A DNA stretch of 64,000 nt from Psychrobacter ciconiae. GTDB lineage: Bacteria; Pseudomonadota; Gammaproteobacteria; Pseudomonadales; Moraxellaceae. The position numbers and the translations under genes were made by a program. The stretch spans positions 930,001-994,000 of the forward strand of contig NZ_CAJGYV010000001.1 of the NCBI RefSeq assembly GCF_904846055.1, given 5' to 3'. Of this stretch, positions 30,368 through 38,893 are shown piece after piece (within the stretch, counting starts at the first letter, position 1; every line of letters starts with the position of its first letter). The notes under the pieces were generated by a model. It did no database searches. It saw nothing but the letters and a program-made list of their open reading frames with translations, and was not told the origin of the DNA.

Positions 30368-31765
30368 ATGAGCCAGCACAGCCCAACTTCCGAATTTTCT
30401 GCCGAAAATACATCGGCGACCCTATCAGCTTCGCGCCCGCAGTTTTCTCGGCAAAAAACCCCACATTTTGAGCGCGCTGATGACATGCGCGTGGTGGTTA
30501 CCGGAATGGGGGCAATCACGCCGCTTGGACTTGATGTGGCAAGCACTTGGGAACGACTGTTAAATGGCGAAAGCGGCATCAGCCACATTGAGCACTTTGA
30601 TGCCACCGACTTTCGCGCCCAAATTGCGGGAACGGTCAAAAACTTTGATGCCAAACAATTTATGAATGCCAAAGACGCCCGCCGCTACGATGAATTTATG
30701 CATTATGGCATGGCAGCGGTGGCAATGGCGCTAAAAGAGTCTGGATTTATTGACGAGGTAGGCGCGGCAGATGCACCCGTCCAAGGCGTTAACCCTGAGC
30801 GCTTTGGAATTATTTTAGGCTCCGGTATCGGCGGCATCCAAACGATTGAGGACAGCTGCGACACGTTAAGTAATAAAGGCGCTAAAAAAGTCTCACCGTT
30901 TATTATCCCCGGCTCAATCGTCAATATGGCAGCAGGACTGGTTGCCATTAAGCATGATTTAAAAGGTCCAAACCTTGCCACCGCCACCGCTTGTACCACC
31001 GCCACTCACGCGATTGGTCTTGCCGCGCGCCTCATTGCTTATGGCGATGCCGATGTAATGCTGGCAGGCGGCAGCGAGAAAGGCTCAAGCCCGCTTGGGA
31101 TGGCAGGGTTTGGCGCCATGCACGCCTTATCGACGCGAAATGAAGAGCCGGCACGCGCCTCAAGACCTTTTGACAAAGACCGCGATGGCTTTGTGTTAGG
31201 TGATGGCGCGGGCGTTTTGGTGTTAGAAAGTCTTGCCCATGCCAAGGCTCGCGGCGCCACTATTTTGGCGGAGCTGGTCGGCTTTGGCATGAGCGATGAT
31301 GCAAGCCACATCACTGCGCCCCCTGAAGACGGTCGCGGAGCAGCTCGCGCCATGACCAATGCTTTAGCTGACGCTGGAATTACCCCTGATGTCGTCGGCT
31401 ACGTCAACGCCCACGGCACCAGCACGCCCGCCGGCGACGTTGCTGAATCCATCGCCATTGAAACCGTTTTTGCGCCGGTTAAAGACCGCATTTTAGTCAG
31501 CTCAACCAAATCTATGACCGGTCACTTACTTGGTGCAGCAGGCGGCATCGAAGCTATTTTTACCATTAAAGCGCTGCAAGACCAACACGTGCCACCTACC
31601 ATCAATTTGGAAAACTTGGAGGACGGCTGCAACCTTGATTATGTTGCTAACACCTCGCGCCGTGTCGACAACCTAAATTACGCCGTATCGAACAGCTTTG
31701 GCTTTGGTGGCACCAACGGCTCATTGATTTTTGCCCGCTACCCCAACGCCCAAGATAAAAATTAA
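30368..31765 (+). CDS. fabF: Beta-ketoacyl-ACP synthase II (FabF-type)
   Basis: Condenses malonyl-ACP with acyl-ACP in fatty acid elongation. Numbered from the start at 30368, the active site is Cys209 in TATACTTATHA, His349 in NAHGTSTPAGD and His386 in KSMTGHLLGAAGG, the Cys-His-His triad of FabF. AGGA at 30355-30358 supports this start, which adds 39 residues before the usual MRVVVTGMG beginning at 30485. It is a lone copy with no fab cluster around it, so it may be a second KAS II. Start choice is the main doubt. Confidence 0.9.
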   Translation: MSQHSPTSEFSAENTSATLSASRPQFSRQKTPHFERADDMRVVVTGMGAITPLGLDVASTWERLLNGESGISHIEHFDATDFRAQIAGTVKNFDAKQFMNAKDARRYDEFMHYGMAAVAMALKESGFIDEVGAADAPVQGVNPERFGIILGSGIGGIQTIEDSCDTLSNKGAKKVSPFIIPGSIVNMAAGLVAIKHDLKGPNLATATACTTATHAIGLAARLIAYGDADVMLAGGSEKGSSPLGMAGFGAMHALSTRNEEPARASRPFDKDRDGFVLGDGAGVLVLESLAHAKARGATILAELVGFGMSDDASHITAPPEDGRGAARAMTNALADAGITPDVVGYVNAHGTSTPAGDVAESIAIETVFAPVKDRILVSSTKSMTGHLLGAAGGIEAIFTIKALQDQHVPPTINLENLEDGCNLDYVANTSRRVDNLNYAVSNSFGFGGTNGSLIFARYPNAQDKN

Positions 31766-31873
31766 TAAAATCTGAATTCAAAGCGCACTTAACAATCAGT
31801 GTGAATCAGCTTGCCGCCCCTTATCGACCTTGCGTATGATAAGGGGTAATTTTTAGCCCAATGGAAAAAAACT

Positions 31874-33013
31874 ATGTCAAGTTACACCTTTTCGCACCAA
31901 TTTTATCAGCGCTGGACGCGCGCCCCTGAAGTCATTCGCGGCGCCATCACCCAAGAGCTTGCTGACATTACAGTCCTGTTGCAGCCTGAAACTCGCCTTG
32001 AGACTTACCAGTTTAGCATTGAGGACTTAGACGCCCATTTAGATATTTTGACCCGCGAGCACGACGCCAAGCTCAAAGCCGAAGCTGAGCGCCAAGCGTT
32101 AGCAGAAAAGCAGCGCCTCATCGACCAAGAAAAACAAGAGCGCGAAGCTCGCCGCCAAAAACGCGAACAAAATGAGCGCTTGGCAGAGGAAAAAGCAGCT
32201 CAAGACAAACAGCGCCGCGAAGAAGAACAAGCCCGAGCTGAGCAAGCCGCAACAGATGACGCGGAAGCCAAAAAGGCGCAGCAAGAAGCGCAAAACCTGC
32301 CTACCGAAACTAACGACAACATCGCAAAAACTCAAAAAAGCGATATCGCAATCTCCGAAACCTTGGAGCAGCAAAGCCTAGCTGATGACGTTGATGCTTT
32401 GTTTGAAGATATTCGAGCGCAAAACGAATCCGCCGAGTTGTCAAAAAACGATGAAACGAGCGAAAAAGAAGAACTGCAATCAGAACAATTAACGGCTCAA
32501 AACGACAGCAGTGATAGCCAAAGAAACGCTACTCAGACCGAGCAAGAATCTACTTTGGAAGCTGAAAGTATTGACGCTGAAAATACTGATACTAAAAATA
32601 GTGATTCAGAAAGCGTAGAAAGTTTGGCTACCGAAAACGACAACGCTGAAGCTGCTGAAAGCAAATCTAGCACGAACGAAACTATTGAAGAGGCAGCTGC
32701 CGAAAAACATGAAGCCGCGCCGGCAGAAGAAGCCAGTAAATCAGTCGAAACAGCGCCATCAAATCAAGCACAAAACAAGGCTTTCAAACCCGATAGTTCT
32801 GATAATCCTGAGACGCAAAAAGACCTTCCTGAAAGCCTAAACCTTGATGTCAAATCTGCTGACGACATCACCCAAGCGCTAAGCAATCATCTTGATGACT
32901 TTTTAACCGATAAAATGATGCAGCTTTCAGACGACTTAAAAGCTTGGCTGAAAGAAGAAGTCAGCCGTCAACTTGCCGAGCTTGACGCCAAAAACAAGCA
33001 AGCGCAAAAATAA
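31874..33013 (+). CDS. Coiled-coil, acidic low-complexity protein
   Basis: A 379-residue protein without signal or membrane helices. Residues 1-60 may form a small folded domain (SSYTFSHQFYQRWTRAPEVIRGAITQEL). About 62-140 is Lys/Glu/Arg/Gln-rich coiled coil. About 145-325 is Ser/Glu/Asn/Ala-rich and probably disordered. The last 50 residues (DDITQALSNHLDDFLTDKMMQLSDDLKAWLKEEVSRQL) look amphipathic. I do not recognise a family. It follows fabF by 108 bp and ends at a strong terminator. A scaffold or cell-envelope partner role is possible but not supported by a domain. Confidence 0.75.
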   Translation: MSSYTFSHQFYQRWTRAPEVIRGAITQELADITVLLQPETRLETYQFSIEDLDAHLDILTREHDAKLKAEAERQALAEKQRLIDQEKQEREARRQKREQNERLAEEKAAQDKQRREEEQARAEQAATDDAEAKKAQQEAQNLPTETNDNIAKTQKSDIAISETLEQQSLADDVDALFEDIRAQNESAELSKNDETSEKEELQSEQLTAQNDSSDSQRNATQTEQESTLEAESIDAENTDTKNSDSESVESLATENDNAEAAESKSSTNETIEEAAAEKHEAAPAEEASKSVETAPSNQAQNKAFKPDSSDNPETQKDLPESLNLDVKSADDITQALSNHLDDFLTDKMMQLSDDLKAWLKEEVSRQLAELDAKNKQAQK

Positions 33014-33059
33014 GCTTATTTTGCCCTATGATTAAAAAACCCCACTATTAAAAACCCAA

Positions 33060-33091
33060 TAAAAAGCGCCTTAGAATTGGCGCTTTTTTAT
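33060..33091 (+). terminator. Terminator after the coiled-coil gene
   Basis: AAAAAGCGCC and GGCGCTTTTTT around an 8-nt loop; probably works in both directions between convergent genes. Confidence 0.85.
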
Positions 33092-33118
33092 TAGGGTTCA
33101 AAAAGGGTTAAAAGTAAG

Positions 33119-34957
33119 TTAAATGGCTTGAGTTCGCGCGGTTAACCAAGCAAGCGCAGCGCCATCAACTCGGGAATTTAACTGCTCAAAAACCAGTTGA
33201 TGATAGTCATTTAACCAGTCGATTTCGATTTGGGTGAGTCGCGATTTATCGATTAAGCGCGTATCAATCGGACAATAGGTCACCGTTTCGAACTGTAGAA
33301 ATTTGCCAAAGTCGGTCTCGGTCGGATTAGCAACAGGCATATTGACCACCAAGTTTTCAATTCGGATGCCCCATTTGCCCTCGCGGTACAGCCCCGGCTC
33401 ATTGCTGGTCAGCATTCCCGCCTTCATCGCCCGCTCTTTTGGGGTGGTTGCGCCAAAGGCAATGACTTGCGGACCTTCATGGACATTTAAAAAGTAGCCC
33501 ACGCCATGACCGGTGCCGTGACCGAAGTCCAATTGCTCCTGCCAAAGCGGCGCTCGGCAAATCGCGTCAATCAGCGGTGAAGCAATGCCATCTGGAAAAT
33601 GCGCCCGCGCCAAGGCAATGTGGGCTTTTAACACTAAGGTAAAATCACGTTTTTGCGCCTCATTTACCGCCCCAACACCAACCACGCGGGTAATGTCCGT
33701 TGTGCCATTTTGGTACTGAGCGCCGGAGTCAATCAGTAGCAAGCCGCCAATTTTGGTATCAAGCTGGCTGTATTTTTCAGGGGTCGCTCGGTAATGCGGC
33801 AATGCGCCATTTTCATTAAATCCGGCAATGGTGGCAAAGCTTGGCGAGATATAGTTCGGCTGACGGCTGCGCGCCTCAATCAGCATCTGGTCCACGTCAA
33901 GCTCAGACAATGGCTCACCATCAGCAAGCTTTGCTTCAAACTTGGCAAAAAACTCACAAAGCGCCGCCCCATCTTGGCGCATGGCTTCGCGGATATTGTC
34001 GATATCGGCAGGCGATTTGACTGATTTTAGCAGCGTACTTGGCGCCATTTGCTCAAGGATTTCTACCTCACCTGCAATGCTTGCTACCGTTCCTGCGGCA
34101 ACTTTGTTCGGGTCTAATAACAAAACGTCATTGGCTTGCAGCTTTGCTAACGCAGATTTCACGTTTTGATAATCGGCAATGTTAATGCCGCTTTTTGCCA
34201 AACTGTTTTTAATCTCGTCACTTATTTTGACGTCATCAACAAACAGCGTCGCGTCATCATTACTAATTAAAAGATGCGCCAAAAATACTGGATTGTAATC
34301 CACATCCGCACCGCGAAGGTTGGTCAGCCAAGCAATGTCATCAAGGCTTGACAATAAATGATGGCTTGCACCGATTTTTGCCATCTCGCTGCGGACTTTA
34401 GCAAGTTTCTCCTTTGCGGTGGTATCTAAAAACTTACCGTCGTGAGCAAAAATTGCCGCGCTCGGTAGCACCGCCCGACCCTCCCAAACGTCCGCCAAAA
34501 TATCGCGGCTGATATCCAAAATAATGCCTTTTTTGGCAAAAGCCGCTTCAAGCTTCTCTTTTTCGCTCAACGCCAACACGTCACCATCGATGGCAACGCT
34601 GTCACCCGATGCTAAATTGTCGGCAAGCCAAGTGATATGATTGGGATTTCCTGCCGCCAGTTTTTGCAGTTCAATTCCTGACCCTGAAAGCTCATCGGCG
34701 GCTTGCACCCAATAGCGGCTGTCTGCCCAAAGCCCTGCAAAATCTTGAGTCACCACAAGGGTTGCCGCAGAGCCGGTAAATCCAGAAAGCCACTGCCGAC
34801 CTTGCCAATATTCAGGCAAGTATTCGGACAAATGCGGGTCGGCGGTTGGCACGATGAGAGCAGTAATATGCTGCTTGGCAAGGACATCTCGCAGCTTGGC
34901 TAAGCGCTCGGTGATAAAGGTTTTTGTTGCCGTAGTGGTGTTAGATTGCGATGTCAT
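33119..34957 (-). CDS. M24-family aminopeptidase (Xaa-Pro aminopeptidase type)
   Basis: Removes the N-terminal residue before proline. At 612 residues it is the long form with two creatinase-like N-terminal domains (about 15-330) and a C-terminal pita-bread metallopeptidase domain (about 335-560). Metal-site motifs are visible in LLIDSGAQYQNGTTDITRV, GHGTGHGVGYFLNVHEGP and MLTSNEPGLYREGKWGIRIENL. A good GAGG lies before the ATG. Cytosolic, since no signal peptide is present. Confidence 0.93.
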   Translation of the reverse strand: MTSQSNTTTATKTFITERLAKLRDVLAKQHITALIVPTADPHLSEYLPEYWQGRQWLSGFTGSAATLVVTQDFAGLWADSRYWVQAADELSGSGIELQKLAAGNPNHITWLADNLASGDSVAIDGDVLALSEKEKLEAAFAKKGIILDISRDILADVWEGRAVLPSAAIFAHDGKFLDTTAKEKLAKVRSEMAKIGASHHLLSSLDDIAWLTNLRGADVDYNPVFLAHLLISNDDATLFVDDVKISDEIKNSLAKSGINIADYQNVKSALAKLQANDVLLLDPNKVAAGTVASIAGEVEILEQMAPSTLLKSVKSPADIDNIREAMRQDGAALCEFFAKFEAKLADGEPLSELDVDQMLIEARSRQPNYISPSFATIAGFNENGALPHYRATPEKYSQLDTKIGGLLLIDSGAQYQNGTTDITRVVGVGAVNEAQKRDFTLVLKAHIALARAHFPDGIASPLIDAICRAPLWQEQLDFGHGTGHGVGYFLNVHEGPQVIAFGATTPKERAMKAGMLTSNEPGLYREGKWGIRIENLVVNMPVANPTETDFGKFLQFETVTYCPIDTRLIDKSRLTQIEIDWLNDYHQLVFEQLNSRVDGAALAWLTARTQAI

Positions 34958-35206
34958 AATGCCTCTTTTTTATTTCAAGTTGCAAAAAAGCTTGCCGCGA
35001 CCTCAAAGCCGTTAACCAAAACTGCCCTGATTTGGTGCTTCGCCGCTATGGTGAAATTCAAACAATGGTTATGCGGCAAGAAAGCAGCAATTACAAGTCC
35101 GATATGCTCATAGAAGCTGACCTTTTTTAATCGTGATGACTAAAACTATGATTATGCAAAATAAGCGCAATGAACCACCGCTTTAACGTGTGGTTAAAAC
35201 TTGGGC

Positions 35207-35241
35207 TAAAAAAAACCTGCCAAAGTAGCCCTTGGCAGGTT
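35207..35241 (-). terminator. Terminator for the Ala-rich membrane protein gene
   Basis: ACCTGCCAA and TTGGCAGGT form a 9-bp stem with an 8-nt loop, and the minus strand continues into a run of T. Confidence 0.8.
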
Positions 35242-35288
35242 GAATCATTGCAAGTTGTAAATTTGAAGAAGACAGCTATCACGCCGGC

Positions 35289-35297
35289 AAGCGGTCA
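35289..35297 (+). repeat. Intergenic AAGCGGTCA word (copy 3)
   Basis: Exact copy in the context GGCAAGCGGTCATTA, about 50 bp from the terminator at 35207. Confidence 0.5.
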
Positions 35298-35386
35298 TTA
35301 CCAATGGCGTTTTTTAGTCGCAAAATACCAGCAACCTTAGCGACTAAGATTGCCGATAAGATAAAAGGTGCAGCTGAAACTTATGC

Positions 35387-35845
35387 TTATTTTGCTACAG
35401 AGCCTGGTGTTCCAGATTCAGCGTTGGCTTCAGCAGCAGCAGGCTCGGAGGCTTCAACCGCCGCTTGATTTACCGTACCTTCGGCAGTTGCCGTTCCGGC
35501 TTCAGCAGCCACAACGTCGCCGCTTGCCTCAGTTGGTGCTGGTGTTGCTGTGGCATCCGCTGCGGTTGCTGTGGCATCCGCTGCGGTTGCTGATGCAGCT
35601 GTATCTGTTGCTCCTGCGCCTTCTTCTGCTGCCGGAGCTTCAGCGCTCGCCTCTACTTTAGCGGCAGGGGCTGCGGCTTCGGCAGTTTCTGCCGCAACGG
35701 GAGCTTCAGCTTTGATATGCTCGCCTGCAGGTCGTAAAAATCCGGAAATACCGATAAGCAAAACAATGGCTAAAAATAAGCCGACGCCACCTAAAGCAAA
35801 CGCAAACTCTTTCATGGGGTTGTTGCTGCTGATATCTTCTGACAT
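35387..35845 (-). CDS. Single-pass membrane protein with Ala/Glu-rich tail
   Basis: A 152-residue protein: a short polar start, one membrane helix at about 15-38 (FALGGVGLFLAIVLLIGISGFL), then a 110-residue tail almost wholly of Ala, Glu, Thr, Gly and Val. The tail contains an exact 21-bp DNA duplication at 35544-35585 that encodes ATAADAT twice. GGTGG precedes the ATG. No family is recognised; the tail probably lies in the periplasm and is disordered. It has its own terminator. Confidence 0.78.
   Translation of the reverse strand: MSEDISSNNPMKEFAFALGGVGLFLAIVLLIGISGFLRPAGEHIKAEAPVAAETAEAAAPAAKVEASAEAPAAEEGAGATDTAASATAADATATAADATATPAPTEASGDVVAAEAGTATAEGTVNQAAVEASEPAAAEANAESGTPGSVAK
35544..35585. 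repeat. Two exact 21-bp repeats inside the Ala-rich gene
   Basis: Two adjacent copies of a 21-bp unit (35544-35564, 35565-35585) keep the reading frame and add seven residues each. This suggests recent slippage. Confidence 0.85.
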
Positions 35846-36003
35846 ATCTTATCCACCTTGCACAAAAAATATTTAAAATTTTAGCCTATTATATCGCAAA
35901 TTTTATCAAATTGTTAAAAGCCTTAACTTTTTAATGGGATTATTTTTATTAAAAGTTATTTGCTTTATTTGCAATGGGTTGATTCCAAAGTCGGCAGCGG
36001 GCA

Positions 36004-37575
36004 TCAGTATTCTTGCGACGCTTGACTGACGCGCCGCCCTAAATAGCTGAGCACGAGCAGCAGGGCAATAAAGCCCAAAATCGGATAATTGCCAAATCGG
36101 GTAAATGGCGTCTGCCCCGTTCGCGCTTCAATCTCGCCGCGAAGTACGGTGCGCTCAAATTGCGGCGCGCGTTTTACGATGCGACCTTTATCATCAATGA
36201 TGGCGGTCACGCCAGTATTGGTCGCTCGCATAAACCAGCGACCGTTTTCAAGAGCGCGCATTTGAACCATTTGCAGATGCTGTAAGGGTCCTGCGGACGT
36301 GCCAAACCAAGCATCGTTTGAAATGGTCAATAAAAAGTCGGTGCCAATGGCGTTTTTGCGCGTGGTATCAGGATAAGCCACCTCGTAGCAAACTGCCGCC
36401 CCAAGATTGTGACCGCGAACATGAAGCGGATTTTGATTGTCCGCGCCGCGGCTATAGCTCATAATGTCTTGACTTCCCGCCAAATCTGGCAAAATATCCA
36501 GTGCACCTTCAAACGGAATATACTCACCAAACGGCACCAAACGCTGCTTTTTATAAAGCCCTTCAGCGTCCGCCCCAAGCGCAATCACGCTGTTATAAAA
36601 CGGTGGGTATTTATCCGTTTTGGGGTCAAAGGCGGCGGTATCTTTATAAGGAATCCCTGTAATCCAAGTCGTTCCGGTTTCTTTGGCAACCTTGACGACC
36701 TCATTAATAAAGCCAATTGCTTCATCTTGAAACATCGGAATCGACGACTCGGGCCAAAGGATAATATCGCGACCCCATTCTGTTCGAGTTAAGGTGGCGT
36801 AGATTTTCAGCGTTTCAATTTGATATTCGGTCAGCCATTTTAAATCTTGCGGGATATTGCCTTGAATCAATGATACGGTTAAATTGGGCGTGTTTTTTGG
36901 TTTTGTCCATTGCGGATTCACCAGCCAAATCACAACGCCCGCCCCAACAAACACCATGGAGGCAAGTAAAAATCCCAATCGGCGGCGCGCAGCTTCTACC
37001 AAACTTGCCGCAAAGAGCACCGCAATAAAGCTGATGGCAAATACCCCAAAAACTGGCGCAAGGCTTGATAACCAATATTGCTCGGTGAACGCATAACCAA
37101 CAAACAGCCATGGAAATCCGGTAAATAACCACGTTTTAAGCCACTCTTGAGCGACCCAAAGCGCAGCAAAAGATAGCGGCTGACGACCAACGACATTATT
37201 AAAAATCAGCGCCAAAACCCCATGAAACAGCCCCATGATGATTCCCATTAGAGCAATCATAATCAGCGCAAGCCAAGCGGGGGTATCGCCATAATCGTGA
37301 ATCGAGGTATAAAGCCAAAACGCGCCCACACACCAAAGCCCCATGCCGTAAGCTTCGCCAATAAAAAACGCGCGCTTGCCGCTCATGGCAGGTTTTAATA
37401 ACGCGTATAAAATCGCTGGCGACACAATCGCAAGCGGCCAAATCTTATAAGGCGCGAGCGCCAATAAAAACATCGCCCCTGCAACCCAAGCAATGAGCAT
37501 CGCGCCCAAAAGTGGCAAAGATTGCGCTTGATTTGCCTTAAGCCGCTTTTGCAAATCCGCCGTGGTCAGCCGCAT
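36004..37575 (-). CDS. lnt: Apolipoprotein N-acyltransferase
   Basis: Adds the third acyl chain to the N-terminal Cys of lipoproteins in the inner membrane. About six N-terminal membrane helices (20-220) precede a nitrilase-type domain (233-490) and a final helix. The Glu-Lys-Cys triad is visible as Glu276 in LWPESSIP, Lys343 in YKKQRLVPFGEYIP and Cys396 in AAVCYEVAYPD. At 523 residues it matches the family. It follows corC on the same strand, but a hairpin lies in the 209-bp gap. Several lipoproteins in the window are its probable substrates. Confidence 0.96.
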   Translation of the reverse strand: MRLTTADLQKRLKANQAQSLPLLGAMLIAWVAGAMFLLALAPYKIWPLAIVSPAILYALLKPAMSGKRAFFIGEAYGMGLWCVGAFWLYTSIHDYGDTPAWLALIMIALMGIIMGLFHGVLALIFNNVVGRQPLSFAALWVAQEWLKTWLFTGFPWLFVGYAFTEQYWLSSLAPVFGVFAISFIAVLFAASLVEAARRRLGFLLASMVFVGAGVVIWLVNPQWTKPKNTPNLTVSLIQGNIPQDLKWLTEYQIETLKIYATLTRTEWGRDIILWPESSIPMFQDEAIGFINEVVKVAKETGTTWITGIPYKDTAAFDPKTDKYPPFYNSVIALGADAEGLYKKQRLVPFGEYIPFEGALDILPDLAGSQDIMSYSRGADNQNPLHVRGHNLGAAVCYEVAYPDTTRKNAIGTDFLLTISNDAWFGTSAGPLQHLQMVQMRALENGRWFMRATNTGVTAIIDDKGRIVKRAPQFERTVLRGEIEARTGQTPFTRFGNYPILGFIALLLVLSYLGRRVSQASQEY

Positions 37576-37655
37576 ACCTGATTCCCAATGATGTCAATAA
37601 ACCGTAATAAAAAAATAAAAAGTTACCAAAATAATTGCCGCCCATGATACCAGTA

Positions 37656-37664
37656 TGACCGCTT
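37656..37664 (-). repeat. Intergenic AAGCGGTCA word (copy 4)
   Basis: Exact copy on the minus strand in the context TTAAGCGGTCATAC, between lnt and corC. Confidence 0.5.
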
Positions 37665-37720
37665 AAAAGGAAAACTTTGGCATCTTAATTGAGCGGTTTA
37701 AATAACTTTGCGACCGCCAC

Positions 37721-37750
37721 AAAAAAACACGGCAAAAACCGTGCTTTTTT
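37721..37750 (-). terminator. Hairpin terminator between corC and lnt
   Basis: GCACGG and CCGTGT form a short stem with a T run on both sides, 35 bp after the corC stop. It would reduce or block read-through from corC into lnt. Confidence 0.7.
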
Positions 37751-37784
37751 GATAAAGATGATGTTTTTAAAATTTAACTGTTTT

Positions 37785-38684
37785 TTAAGGCAAAGGATTG
37801 GTGATAACCTCAGTTTCAGGAACTTTGGTCAATTCAAGCAGCCGGATAAAGCGCCCTTCAACGTCAGTAATGGTAATTTTCCAGTCATCAATGGTGACGC
37901 TCTCGCCTTCTAAATCGCTGACATAGCCCAAAGCTTGCATGACCAGACCGCCCATGGTGTCCACTTCAGCATCATCAAAATGACTGCCTAGCTCATCGTT
38001 ACAGTCTTCAATCACCGTTGCTGCTTGAACGCACCACGTGTCGAGCTTTTCAGGGTGCGGGATGATGTTATTAATGTCGCTGTCTTCATCAAAGTCATCA
38101 TGCTCATCGACAATGTCACCGACGATTTCCTCAAGCAAATCTTCCATGGTGACCACGCCGGCAAAGTTACCAAAATCATCAACCACGACTGCCATATGGA
38201 CTTGGGTGCTTTGTAAAGAGCGCAAAAGTGTATCAGAGCGCGCCGACTCGCTGATATAAAGCGGCTGCCGCACCAAATCGCGAAGGCGTTTGCTGTCGAT
38301 TTTGTCCTCTTGATTGCGAACCATCATCACCAAAATCGGGATTAAGTCTTTGGCAAGCAGAATCCCAATCACCGCGTCATCATCTTGGCTATCGAACACC
38401 GGATAGCGCGAGTGCGCCGCCTCAAGGATGATGTCCATGACCTCAGGCAAGCTTGCGCTTTCGTGAAGCCCGATCACCTGCGGTCTTGGGGTCATAATTT
38501 CGCGGACTTGGGTGGCTGGCAAATCCAAAACGCCTTCTAACATATCCACCGTATCGGGCTCTAAAAACTGCCGCGAGTCGTGAACGAGCCGAATCAGTTC
38601 ATCTCGGGTTTCAGGGGCGGTCGTCAGCCAGCGTTTTAAGCCGCGCATCGACCAACTACTCGGACTTGGAGCCTCATCGGACAT
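37785..38684 (-). CDS. corC: CorC/HlyC-type CBS-domain protein
   Basis: A 299-residue soluble protein of the CorC family, linked to magnesium and cobalt efflux. Two CBS domains occupy about 65-190 (beginning IMTPRPQVIGLHESASLPEVMDIILEAAHSRYPVF and later MAVVVDDFGNFAGVVTMEDLLEEIVGDI), followed by the CorC_HlyC transporter-associated domain (about 215-290). There are no membrane helices, unlike the larger YfjD-type proteins. It is the gene normally found just upstream of lnt in this class of bacteria. Confidence 0.93.
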   Translation of the reverse strand: MSDEAPSPSSWSMRGLKRWLTTAPETRDELIRLVHDSRQFLEPDTVDMLEGVLDLPATQVREIMTPRPQVIGLHESASLPEVMDIILEAAHSRYPVFDSQDDDAVIGILLAKDLIPILVMMVRNQEDKIDSKRLRDLVRQPLYISESARSDTLLRSLQSTQVHMAVVVDDFGNFAGVVTMEDLLEEIVGDIVDEHDDFDEDSDINNIIPHPEKLDTWCVQAATVIEDCNDELGSHFDDAEVDTMGGLVMQALGYVSDLEGESVTIDDWKITITDVEGRFIRLLELTKVPETEVITNPLP

Positions 38685-38893
38685 AATGGTGTGATTTAAC
38701 CTCGTTTATCATGATAAGCGTTATGATGGGGGTAACTGTCAAAATTAAAACCAAAATTTACAAGAACTTTTTACTGTCACCTTGAGCAAATATTTGCAAA
38801 TTGTACCCATAAAGTCAATTGCTATTGCTTGCTTACAACAAACTTTGGTATGGTTTTAATTATCCCCGACAATTCCAAGGTCTGCTATCCTTC

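Larger units (their letters stand above)
34958..35386. other. Intergenic region between aminopeptidase and the Ala-rich membrane protein
   Basis: About 430 bp. It holds an AAGCGGTCA word (35289-35297) and a minus-strand terminator (35207-35241). A 50-codon frame from about 34975 to 35131 has coding-like text but no start codon and may be a fragment. Nothing else is recognised. Confidence 0.45.

Noticed and set aside
34975..35131. Fifty-codon frame after the aminopeptidase gene
   Set aside because: There is no start codon and no recognised family; an open frame of this size is expected by chance. Mentioned only in the intergenic entry.
35387..35845. Plus-strand Leu/Gln-rich frames opposite the Ala-rich gene
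   Set aside because: They are antisense shadows of the Ala-rich codons; the minus-strand gene has a start signal, a membrane helix and a terminator.
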